A stretch of DNA of 5,832 bases, taken from positions 1 to 5,832 of the forward strand of contig JAENZU010000247.1 of assembly GCA_016841125.1 (NCBI GenBank), written 5' to 3'. The translations under genes were made by a program, and so were the position numbers. The stretch is from Melioribacter sp. (GTDB lineage Bacteria; Bacteroidota; Ignavibacteria; Ignavibacteriales; Melioribacteraceae). Under the pieces are notes generated by a model. That model made no database searches and was not told the DNA's origin. It was given only the letters and a program-made list of their open reading frames with translations. Of the stretch, positions 1-5,832 are shown in pieces (within the stretch, counting starts at the first letter, position 1; the number at the start of each line of letters is the position of its first letter).

Positions 1-1
1 C

Positions 2-1264
2 GCAATTCTTGTACTTTATTTAACAAAGGAAACAATTGGCGACAATCCCGGTATGGGCTGGAGCAATTCCGACGCACTTGTACTTGACGGCTGGTACACA
101 ATGCTGGTTTATGTTATGGCAATTCCCGGCGGTATTATAGCAGACAAATTTCTGGGGCAGAAGAAAACCGTTTTGATAGGCGGTATATTAATTGCCATCG
201 GGCAGCTTACGCTGGCAGTGACCGGAGAAGCGTTTTTCTATTCAGGGCTGCTGTTAATAATTCTTGGCGTTGGACTTCTCAAACCAAACATATCCACTAT
301 GGTTGGCGGTTTATATAAAGAAGGTGACCCAAGGCGCGACAGCGGTTTTACAATTTTTTATATTGGCATCAATATAGGCGCTGCTGTAGCACCGTTGGTG
401 GTAGGTTATGTCGGTGAAGTGTACGGCTGGCATATCGGCTTTTCACTCGCCGGATTCGGAATGATATTGGGTCAAATTGTTTATTTAATGGGACATAAAC
501 ATTTAAAGATGGTTGGCAATTATGTTCCGGCTCCTAAAATTGAAGGCTCACAGAGCAGTAAACCTCTTACAAAAATTGAAAAAGATCGTGTTATTGTACT
601 GCTCATTTCATTTTTAATTGTGATCATATTTTGGGCAGCTTATGAGCAGGCAGGCGGATTGATGAATCTTTACACAAAAGAAAAAATTAATAGAATAATT
701 TTCGGATGGGAAATTCCCGCAAGTCTGTTTCAATCTGTACCTGCTATTTTTGTAATACTTTTTGGTACAGCAGTAGCTGCATTTTGGGAGAAGAGAAACA
801 GAAAAGGAAAAGAATCCTCTTCCATATTTAAGATGGCAATTGGTACAATTATTATGGGAACCGGTTTCTTAATGATGACGGGTGCTGCATTGGATGCGCA
901 GGCAACCGGTAAAGCAATGCTGATCTGGCTGATACTTTCTTATTTACTGCAAGTTATCGGAGAGTTGTCGATTTCTCCGGTTGCGCTTTCATTTATTACT
1001 AAGCTGGCTCCTTTAAAATATGCTTCCATTATGATGGGTGTTTACTTTGCCGCTACCGGACTCGGGAATAAACTTGCAGGGCTTGTAGGCGAGTTTGCAC
1101 AAAACGCCGGGGAACTGGAAGTCTTTACTGGAATTTTTATCTTCTGTGTTTTCTTTGGTTTGCTTTTATTGGTCTTTTTCAAAAAATTGAAAAAATTAAC
1201 CCACGGTGCTGAAGATATAAAGCTGGAAGAAAAATTAGAAGCTGCTGAAAAATTGCATGATTAG
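2..1264 (+). CDS. POT/PTR2-family proton-coupled oligopeptide transporter, 5'-truncated by the window edge
   Basis: Inner-membrane major facilitator protein that imports di- and tripeptides with protons. The frame is open from base 2, ahead of the first internal ATG (base 53). The fragment begins AILVLYLTKE, which in this family directly follows the TM1 ExxERFxYYG motif, so only about 25-40 N-terminal residues should be missing. In fragment numbering (420 residues): the MFS loop motif GGIIADKFLG near 43-52; LLKPNIS with the conserved TM4 lysine at K94; the PTR2 signature FYIGIN at 119-124; the TM7 segment WAAYEQAGG with E215; and the TM10 GELSISP motif at 320-326. Many hydrophobic helices are separated by a basic cytoplasmic loop (about 265-275), and the tail is charged. 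Residues expected for proton and peptide binding are intact apart from those off the edge. Specificity within POT cannot be read from the sequence. No terminator is visible after the stop. Confidence 0.93.
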   Translation, partial: AILVLYLTKETIGDNPGMGWSNSDALVLDGWYTMLVYVMAIPGGIIADKFLGQKKTVLIGGILIAIGQLTLAVTGEAFFYSGLLLIILGVGLLKPNISTMVGGLYKEGDPRRDSGFTIFYIGINIGAAVAPLVVGYVGEVYGWHIGFSLAGFGMILGQIVYLMGHKHLKMVGNYVPAPKIEGSQSSKPLTKIEKDRVIVLLISFLIVIIFWAAYEQAGGLMNLYTKEKINRIIFGWEIPASLFQSVPAIFVILFGTAVAAFWEKRNRKGKESSSIFKMAIGTIIMGTGFLMMTGAALDAQATGKAMLIWLILSYLLQVIGELSISPVALSFITKLAPLKYASIMMGVYFAATGLGNKLAGLVGEFAQNAGELEVFTGIFIFCVFFGLLLLVFFKKLKKLTHGAEDIKLEEKLEAAEKLHD

Positions 1265-1599
1265 ATTTCCCGGAATGTTCATTTGGAAAATTTATCAAAA
1301 GCATAATAGTAACATAACATGTTAAGTGATTATTATTTAATCCCTAATTAGATTTCTTCGGAATTGCGGAAACATGCCTCGGCAAAAGATTTTCTTATTG
1401 TTGTATTGGAGTCGAATCAAGTCAAGCCTGAGGCATGAAAACCTTAGAATATATTGGTGACAAATTTGGAATAAATAATTAATCGGGGTGGATAACTCCG
1501 GAATTTGTTGAATTCAAGTTTGTCTAATTAAGGTATTGAAAGATTATAGTCTTAGTCTGCCGCAGCAGTTTTCAGAGTTGAGCAGATTTGTAAATCGAA
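1265..1599. other. Gene-poor spacer between transporter and radical SAM gene
   Basis: No credible reading frame was found on either strand in this stretch of about 335 bases. It holds a long-looped inverted repeat (1373-1437, listed separately). It also holds a short hairpin-capable sequence at 1484-1500 (CGGGGT / ACTCCG around a 5-base loop, one G-U pair) and a small GAATT-5-AATTC symmetry at 1501-1515. None is followed by a T run, so no rho-independent terminator can be called for the transporter gene. No clear -33/-7 promoter of the Bacteroidota type (TTG, TAnnTTTG) was recognised ahead of the next gene, although its promoter should lie here. Confidence 0.6.
1373..1437. repeat. Long-looped imperfect inverted repeat
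   Basis: The left arm CATGCCTCGGC (1373-1383) is the reverse complement of GCCTGAGGCATG (1426-1437) apart from one extra T. This gives 11 base pairs with a single-base bulge around a 42-base AT-rich loop. The outer 8 bp are perfect. The arms are much more GC-rich than their surroundings. No T run follows on the plus strand, so it is a poor terminator. It could be a REP- or MITE-like remnant, or a structured RNA element. Nothing in the sequence decides between these. Confidence 0.45.
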
Positions 1600-1607
1600 G
1601 TGAATCT

Positions 1608-1612
1608 AGAGG
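1608..1612 (+). promoter_or_regulatory. Ribosome binding site deciding the start of the radical SAM gene
   Basis: AGAGG lies 8 bases before the ATG at 1621, a good Shine-Dalgarno placement. An in-frame GTG at 1600 would add seven residues (VNLEVSK), but the AGAGG would then lie inside the gene. The ATG is therefore preferred. Confidence 0.6.
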
Positions 1613-1620
1613 TCTCTAAA

Positions 1621-2652
1621 ATGAATAAAAAGATTCAATACTATTATAAGAGGCTATCCTTTTTCAAACGGCACTTCTCTACTTTTATACCTCACCTAAC
1701 GTTGAAAAAAATAATAAACCTTTTAATCAATGAGATCGAAATGCATTTAAGAGTAGGATCTCCGAGGAGTTTGCCTCCGTATATTAAAATCGAACCAACT
1801 CCCTTATGTCATTTGCGCTGCTCCGGCTGTAAACAAAGAGACCCCGGTTTCAAAAAAGCCATACGGAAATTAAATAATGGTAATATGTACCTCTCTTTAG
1901 AAGATTTTAAAACTATTATTGACCCCCTTAAAGATTCGCTAATGGGAGTTAGCCTCAGCCTTTATGGCGAACCAATGTTGAATCCGAACATAAGTACATT
2001 TATTGAGTATTTGCATAACAATAATATCGCCGTAAGCTTTCCTTCTAATCTATCTATTCCTTTTAAAAACGAGGAAATATTTAAGCTTGTAAAATCGGGT
2101 TTAGATTGTATTGAAGTAGCTTTGGATGGCACCACGGAAGAAAGTTATAATAAATATAGAGTTGGAGGTAATTTCAATTTAGTATTGAGGAATGTAAGAT
2201 TATTATCCGACACAAAAAAAACTCTTAAAATTAAATATCCTAAAATTGTTTGGAAATTTGTTGTATTCGAACACAATAGGCATGAAATTGAAAAAATAGA
2301 TAAAACTTATCAGGAATTGGGTTTCGATAGTTATGCCTTGATAGATGACTATAGCAGTAGCAAAAATATAAAAAGAAGAAAAAAAATTACAAAGAATATA
2401 CGCGCCTCAAAAAAAAGCTGTTACTGGCTATGGAATACAACAATTATACGATGGGACGGAAGTGTTAAACCTTGCTGTACTATTTCCGATGAAATCAATC
2501 TTGGCAATGCAATTGAAAGTAATATAAAAGATTTATGGCGGTCTGAAGAATATGCAGCTTTGAGGGAGGGATTTAATAAAAACCATTATGGTAAGAACAT
2601 GCACCAGTTTTGTAAGGATTGTATTGGGATGACAAATGAAATAAATACATGA
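1621..2652 (+). CDS. Radical SAM protein with SPASM-like C-terminal cysteine region
   Basis: A 343-residue enzyme expected to bind a 4Fe-4S cluster and S-adenosylmethionine and to start a radical reaction. The substrate is unknown. An N-terminal basic stretch (1-50) leads into IKIEPTPLC. The cluster motif CxxxCxxC is C63-C67-C70. The SAM-binding 'GGEP' equivalent is YGEP at 115-118, and ALDG (167-170) fits the strand-5 motif. The C-terminal part has the SPASM/Twitch pattern: C267, then WDGSVKPCC (C285, C286), INLGN (292-296), IKDLW, and a final CKDC (C331, C334). This could hold one auxiliary cluster, fewer than the two of full SPASM enzymes. Proteins of this type occur in peptide-modification and surface-polysaccharide clusters. 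No precursor peptide is seen nearby. The gene is visibly more AT-rich than its neighbours (line 2221-2280 has 15 G/C of 60; 2341-2400 has 12), which suggests acquisition by transfer. Family assignment is firm; function is open. Confidence 0.9.
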   Translation: MNKKIQYYYKRLSFFKRHFSTFIPHLTLKKIINLLINEIEMHLRVGSPRSLPPYIKIEPTPLCHLRCSGCKQRDPGFKKAIRKLNNGNMYLSLEDFKTIIDPLKDSLMGVSLSLYGEPMLNPNISTFIEYLHNNNIAVSFPSNLSIPFKNEEIFKLVKSGLDCIEVALDGTTEESYNKYRVGGNFNLVLRNVRLLSDTKKTLKIKYPKIVWKFVVFEHNRHEIEKIDKTYQELGFDSYALIDDYSSSKNIKRRKKITKNIRASKKSCYWLWNTTIIRWDGSVKPCCTISDEINLGNAIESNIKDLWRSEEYAALREGFNKNHYGKNMHQFCKDCIGMTNEINT

Positions 2653-2779
2653 ACTGAACATTACAATTGGTGTGCCCGCCTAAAACAATCAAACAAAAAC
2701 GTCTTCAATTGGAATAAACTATTTTTTAGGTTTATATTGGTTCTCAAAAAAATGCGGTTTTGCTAATTCAGTTCTTTAG
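2649..2779 (+). pseudogene. Possible remnant of a glycosyltransferase-like gene
   Basis: The frame starting at 2657 reads NITIGVPA, then a TAA at 2681, then NNQTKTSSIG and on to a second stop at 2777-2779. The segment resembles the conserved beginning of family-2 glycosyltransferases (usually I-x-I-G-V-P-A-Y-N): the stop sits where the tyrosine codon TAT/TAC would be and N follows it. An ATG at 2649 overlaps the TGA of the radical SAM gene, a typical coupled start, but is one base out of frame; a single inserted base would restore MNLNITIGVPA. The rest (ending GFANSVL) is not recognisable and is far too short for such an enzyme, so most of the gene would have been deleted. The match covers only about ten residues, so chance similarity is quite possible. 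Confidence 0.25.
2709..2740 (+). promoter_or_regulatory. Weak candidate Bacteroidota-type promoter for the GH3 gene
   Basis: TTG at 2709-2711 and TATATTGG at 2733-2740 resemble the -33 (TTG) and -7 (TAnnTTTG) elements used by Bacteroidota, with one mismatch in the -7 box and a 21-base spacer, slightly long. It would leave a leader of roughly 60-65 bases before the ATG at 2810. In such AT-rich DNA this match could be chance. Confidence 0.2.
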
Positions 2780-2809
2780 ATAATTATTTATTAACACTCC
2801 GGAACAAAC

Positions 2810-5278
2810 ATGAAATCATTTATAATTATTTCAACAATCAGTATGTTTGTTTTTAATACACTTCTTTTCTCACAAAACAAAACTGAAAAAATGGTTAATG
2901 AATTATTAAAACAAATGACTCTCCAAGAAAAATTGGAATACATTGGCGGCTTCAGAGAATTTTATATTCGCGGAATTGAAAGATTAGATTTGCCCGAAAT
3001 CAAAATGTCGGACGGACCAATGGGCGTTCGCAATTACGGTGCCACGACTGCATATCCTGCATCGATTGCAATTGCCGCAAGCTGGAACCGGGATCTTGCC
3101 GAAAAATTTGGGATCGCAATGGGCCGAGACGCGAGAGCTCGGGGAGTTCACATCGTGCTGGCGCCTGGTGTCAATATATACCGCGCTGCATTTAACGGAA
3201 GAAATTTTGAATATTTAGGGGAAGATCCTTACTTGGCAAGCGAGATCGTTGTGCCGATAATCAAGGGAATTCAATCACAGGGTGCAGTTGCTACTGTTAA
3301 ACATTATATCGCAAATAATCAGGAATTCGACAGGCATAATGTTAGCTCCAACGTGGATGAAAGAGCATTACGTGAAATCTATATGCCTGCTTTTAAAGCA
3401 GCAGTTCAAAAGGGAAATGTTGGGGCTTTGATGACAGCCTATAATTTAATCAACGGTGTGCATGCTTCCGAACATGATTATTTGAATAATGAAGTTTTAA
3501 AAAATGAATGGGGATTTGACGGAGTAGTGATGTCCGATTGGACTTCAACTTATTCAACAATTGGAATTGTAAACGGTGGGCTAGATCTCGAAATGCCGTC
3601 TGGAAAATATATGAACCCTGAGTTAATAATACCATTAATCGAATCGGGAGAAATTAAGGAATCCACGATTGATGATAAAGTACGTCGGATACTTAGGATG
3701 ATAGTGAAGTTTAATTTTATGAACCGCGATCAGGAAATAAGTGATATTCCAAAAGATGATCCCAAGAGTCGGGCTGCCGCATTACAAATTGCACGGGAAG
3801 GTACAGTACTATTAAAGAACGAATCAGGCATTTTGCCCTTGAATAGAAAAGAGATAAAAAAGATTGCTGTAATTGGTCCTAACTCACATCCCGCTGTTCA
3901 CGGTGCAGGGGGCAGTTCTTACACTACTCCGATACATACAGTTAGTGTACTTGAAGGAATAAATGCTCTTGCCGGTGAAAATATTGAAGTAATTCACAAA
4001 AGGGGAATTAGAGATTTGAGCGGTGTTGGGACCTATAAAAACTCGGTGTTTTATACACCTGACGGAAAGGACGGTTTGAAGGGAGAATATTTTAATAATA
4101 TGAATTTTGATGGGAAACCGGAGCTGACAAGGATTGACAAGCAAGTGAATTTTATTTTCAATGAGCATCCTGTTGGCGGTGAATATAATTCTAATTTCTC
4201 TGTGAAATGGACAGGAATGATTAAACCTGAAAAAAACGGATTATACCGCTTTTATGTAACCGGCGATGACGGTTATCGGTTACTGATAAATGATGAAGAG
4301 GTGTTAGGAGCTTGGTTTGATCAAGCACCCACAACAAGAAGTGTTTTGATCGAGTTGGATAAGGACAAAAAGTATGATGTTGTTTTGGAATATTATCAAA
4401 ATGGCGGTGGTGCAGAGATCAAGTTTGGTTATGAAGCGGAGAAGGAATCCGAAATTGATGACGCAGTTATGCTTGCTGGCGATGTTGATGCCGTTATACT
4501 TTGCGTAGGGTTTACCGCCACAACCGAAGGCGAAGGTAGAGATCGTAAATATAGTTTATCCGATGAACAAGTTGAGTTAATAACAAAAACTTTGGAAGCA
4601 AACCAAAATACCATAATCGTCTTGAATGCAGGCGGCAATGTAGAAATGGAGGGTTGGATTGACAACACTAAAGCTCTTCTTCAAGCATGGTATCCGGGAC
4701 AAGAAGGCGGCACCGCAATTGCCGAGATCATATTCGGTGATGTGAATCCTTCAGGGAAATTACCCGCTACATTCGAAATGAAATGGGAAGAGAGTCCGGT
4801 TTACAACTCTTACTATGATGATGACGATGACAAAAATGTTGAATACTCCGAAGGAATATTTTTGGGGTACAGATATTTTGATCGGGCAGATTCAAAACCA
4901 AGGTTTCCTTTCGGGTATGGTTTATCTTTTACTACATTTGATTATAGCGATTTGAAAGTTGATGCAATTAACGGCTTACCTGTGAAGTTCAGTTTTAAAA
5001 TTACAAATACAGGTAAGACCGCCGGTGCGGAAGCGGCTCAGGTTTATGTCTCCGATTTGCAATCATCGGTTGAGCAACCCGAAAAAGAATTGAAAGGTTT
5101 TGATAAAGTATTTCTGGAACCGGGTGAATCAAAAGTAGTAGAAATAACTTTGGATAAAGCTGCATTTCAATATTATGATGTAAATAAAAAATCATGGGTT
5201 TTAGAACCGGGAGAATTTGAAATTAAAGTCGGTCGCTCATCTGAAGATATTGTTTTGAGTAATAGTATAACTCTTTGA
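2810..5278 (+). CDS. Secreted GH3 beta-glucosidase with inserted PA14 domain
   Basis: Retaining glycoside hydrolase family 3 enzyme of 822 residues, most likely releasing glucose from the non-reducing end of beta-glucosides. Residues 1-22 form a signal peptide ending LLFSQ without a lipobox cysteine, so it should be periplasmic or secreted. The TIM-barrel domain (about 25-305) carries SDGP (D68), NGRNFEYLGEDP (R131), KH (K164-H165), DRH (R175) and the nucleophile D243 in GFDGVVMSDW. The alpha/beta sandwich domain starts near 325 and is split by a PA14 domain (about 422-545, with the DDGYRL motif at 486-491). It then resumes with TTEGEGRDR, where E575 is the best acid/base candidate by the family's E-G-x-D-R pattern. 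A fibronectin-III-like domain (about 716-810) ends the protein. The PA14 insertion probably shapes the active-site entrance, as in known PA14-containing GH3 enzymes. No type IX secretion tail is seen. The start lacks a Shine-Dalgarno sequence, but the signal peptide fixes it. The exact substrate remains an inference. Confidence 0.94.
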   Translation: MKSFIIISTISMFVFNTLLFSQNKTEKMVNELLKQMTLQEKLEYIGGFREFYIRGIERLDLPEIKMSDGPMGVRNYGATTAYPASIAIAASWNRDLAEKFGIAMGRDARARGVHIVLAPGVNIYRAAFNGRNFEYLGEDPYLASEIVVPIIKGIQSQGAVATVKHYIANNQEFDRHNVSSNVDERALREIYMPAFKAAVQKGNVGALMTAYNLINGVHASEHDYLNNEVLKNEWGFDGVVMSDWTSTYSTIGIVNGGLDLEMPSGKYMNPELIIPLIESGEIKESTIDDKVRRILRMIVKFNFMNRDQEISDIPKDDPKSRAAALQIAREGTVLLKNESGILPLNRKEIKKIAVIGPNSHPAVHGAGGSSYTTPIHTVSVLEGINALAGENIEVIHKRGIRDLSGVGTYKNSVFYTPDGKDGLKGEYFNNMNFDGKPELTRIDKQVNFIFNEHPVGGEYNSNFSVKWTGMIKPEKNGLYRFYVTGDDGYRLLINDEEVLGAWFDQAPTTRSVLIELDKDKKYDVVLEYYQNGGGAEIKFGYEAEKESEIDDAVMLAGDVDAVILCVGFTATTEGEGRDRKYSLSDEQVELITKTLEANQNTIIVLNAGGNVEMEGWIDNTKALLQAWYPGQEGGTAIAEIIFGDVNPSGKLPATFEMKWEESPVYNSYYDDDDDKNVEYSEGIFLGYRYFDRADSKPRFPFGYGLSFTTFDYSDLKVDAINGLPVKFSFKITNTGKTAGAEAAQVYVSDLQSSVEQPEKELKGFDKVFLEPGESKVVEITLDKAAFQYYDVNKKSWVLEPGEFEIKVGRSSEDIVLSNSITL

Positions 5279-5288
5279 AATATTTTAG

Positions 5289-5328
5289 ACTCCCGATACA
5301 AATTAGTATTGGGAGTTTCTTCTTTTTT
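5289..5328 (+). terminator. Strong rho-independent terminator after the GH3 gene
   Basis: ACTCCCGATAC (5289-5299) pairs with GTATTGGGAGT (5306-5316) in an 11 bp stem with one G-U pair and a 6-base loop (AAATTA). It is followed directly by a T-rich run through 5328. It starts 10 bases after the GH3 stop codon and separates that gene from the one downstream. Confidence 0.92.
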
Positions 5329-5372
5329 ATTTAATCAAAAAAAAGTGTTTCAGCATCTTTCCTAATTATTCC

Positions 5373-5395
5373 TCTTGTAAATCGAAATTACAAGA
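5373..5395. repeat. Perfect 8 bp inverted repeat with 7-base loop
   Basis: TCTTGTAA (5373-5380) and TTACAAGA (5388-5395) are exact reverse complements around ATCGAAA. It lies about 135 bases ahead of the small STAS-like gene and about 45 bases past the GH3 terminator. It could be a regulator binding site or an RNA hairpin in the leader; a T run is absent, so it is not a terminator. Confidence 0.4.
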
Positions 5396-5500
5396 TGTAA
5401 ATTTAAATCCAGTTATTGCTTACTAGTAATGGCTCTTCATCTAATTTCTTTCCGAAGGAAGCCCCTAGATTAACTACAGATTATTTTTCAAATTTTCGTA

Positions 5501-5515
5501 TCCGGTATAACCGGA
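5501..5515. promoter_or_regulatory. Palindrome just upstream of a ribosome binding site
   Basis: TCCGGT-ATA-ACCGGA is a perfect 6 bp inverted repeat with a 3-base centre, ending two bases before the GGAGG of the following gene. Its position suits either an operator or an mRNA hairpin that affects ribosome access. Which of these, if either, cannot be told from the sequence. Confidence 0.4.
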
Positions 5516-5517
5516 AT

Positions 5518-5522
5518 GGAGG
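5518..5522 (+). promoter_or_regulatory. Shine-Dalgarno sequence of the STAS-like gene
   Basis: GGAGG lies 7 bases before the ATG at 5530, which is near-ideal spacing and supports that start codon. Confidence 0.8.
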
Positions 5523-5529
5523 TTTTCAG

Positions 5530-5832
5530 ATGAAATGCGATTATAAATATTTTCAAAAACAAAAACTTGTTCAGGTAAAAATATCAGGGGTTTATCGTCC
5601 CACCACCAGCGGAAAAAATATAAAGAAAATTTTTAATGATATTAAAAATTTTGAGTACAATAAAATTTTATTCGATTTGAGAGAAGCTGAATTGAAATTG
5701 GAAACGATTACTACCTACCACCGCCCGGCAACATTTTTGAAAACAGGGTTCAGCAGAACAGTAAAATATGCTTATTTGGTAACCGCAATTTCGGATAATG
5801 TTCATTTTTTAGAAACGGTAATGCATAATAGC
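5530..5832 (+). CDS. Small STAS/SpoIIAA-like protein, 3'-truncated by the window edge
   Basis: An open frame of 101 codons from ATG 5530 runs off the right edge without a stop. It begins MKCDYKYFQKQKLVQVKISG, which reads as two beta strands. A helix-like stretch (about 28-40) follows, then the strand KILFDLREAELK (45-56), a helix-like stretch with YHRPATFLK, and the strand KYAYLVTA (79-86). This alternating strand-helix order and the 'I-L-x-D-L-R' strand resemble small cytoplasmic STAS/SpoIIAA-like proteins of about 120-130 residues, so some 20-30 residues are probably missing. Members of this fold act as protein-binding or regulatory modules, but no partner kinase or phosphatase is visible here. 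That it is a gene is well supported by the Shine-Dalgarno sequence and coding-like composition; the family name is tentative. It is separated from the GH3 gene by a terminator and so is probably transcribed on its own. Confidence 0.7.
   Translation, partial: MKCDYKYFQKQKLVQVKISGVYRPTTSGKNIKKIFNDIKNFEYNKILFDLREAELKLETITTYHRPATFLKTGFSRTVKYAYLVTAISDNVHFLETVMHNS

Noticed and set aside
1484..1515. Small hairpin CGGGGT/ACTCCG and adjacent GAATT-N5-AATTC symmetry as a terminator or operator
   Set aside because: Stems are short, one pair is G-U, and no T run follows; such symmetries are common in AT-rich spacers.
1600..1620. GTG at 1600 as the start of the radical SAM gene
   Set aside because: The AGAGG at 1608-1612 is well placed for the ATG at 1621, and the seven added residues match nothing in the family.
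4817..4834. Run of five aspartates followed by lysine (residues 670-675 of the GH3 protein), identical to an enteropeptidase site
   Set aside because: It sits in an ordinary variable loop before the conserved YSEGIFLGYRYF segment; an acidic loop there is unremarkable and the protease match is coincidental.
3450..5195. Several minus-strand open frames of 61-94 codons inside the GH3 gene
   Set aside because: They lie opposite a gene with full GH3 motifs, have no recognisable domains or ribosome binding sites, and read as antisense shadows.
1588..5386. Shared 12-mer TTGTAAATCGAA at 1588-1599 and 5375-5386
   Set aside because: About one such match is expected by chance in a window of this size, and the flanks do not match.
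5429..5473. Short frame ATG to TAA encoding 14 residues ahead of the STAS-like gene
   Set aside because: No convincing ribosome binding site, no leader-peptide-like residue runs and a length expected by chance.

Overview
This 5.8 kb window is AT-rich, bacterial, and carries five plus-strand gene features: two good complete genes, two genes cut by the window edges, and a short stretch that may be a gene remnant. The organism is most likely in the Bacteroidota/Ignavibacteriota part of the tree. This is an inference from the composition, from the secreted GH3 enzyme with a 'FSQ'-type signal-peptide end and a start lacking a Shine-Dalgarno sequence, and from the style of the POT transporter. Clear Shine-Dalgarno sequences in front of two other genes fit Ignavibacteriota-like relatives somewhat better than core Bacteroidia. 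No rRNA, tRNA, CRISPR array, integrase or transposase was seen.

Layout: (1) bases 2-1264, the C-terminal ~420 residues of a proton-coupled oligopeptide transporter (POT/PTR2), whose start lies off the left edge; (2) 1265-1620, a gene-poor spacer with a long-looped inverted repeat; (3) 1621-2652, a radical SAM protein with SPASM-like C-terminal cysteines, clearly more AT-rich than its neighbours; (4) 2649-2779, a non-coding stretch whose reading frame resembles the start of a family-2 glycosyltransferase interrupted by a stop, possibly a decayed gene; (5) 2810-5278, a secreted GH3 beta-glucosidase with an inserted PA14 domain, closed by a strong rho-independent terminator; (6) 5329-5529, a spacer with two perfect short inverted repeats; (7) 5530 to the right edge, the first 101 codons of a small STAS/SpoIIAA-like protein with a strong Shine-Dalgarno sequence.

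The genes do not form an obvious pathway. Peptide uptake and beta-glucoside hydrolysis both suit a heterotroph living on polymer breakdown products, but the spacers and the terminator argue for separate transcription units. The AT-rich radical SAM gene and the possible glycosyltransferase remnant behind it look like an island, perhaps what remains of a surface-glycan cluster inserted between housekeeping genes. No convincing new multi-gene system is visible. The most unusual items are the orphan radical SAM gene, the possible gene remnant and the inverted repeats.
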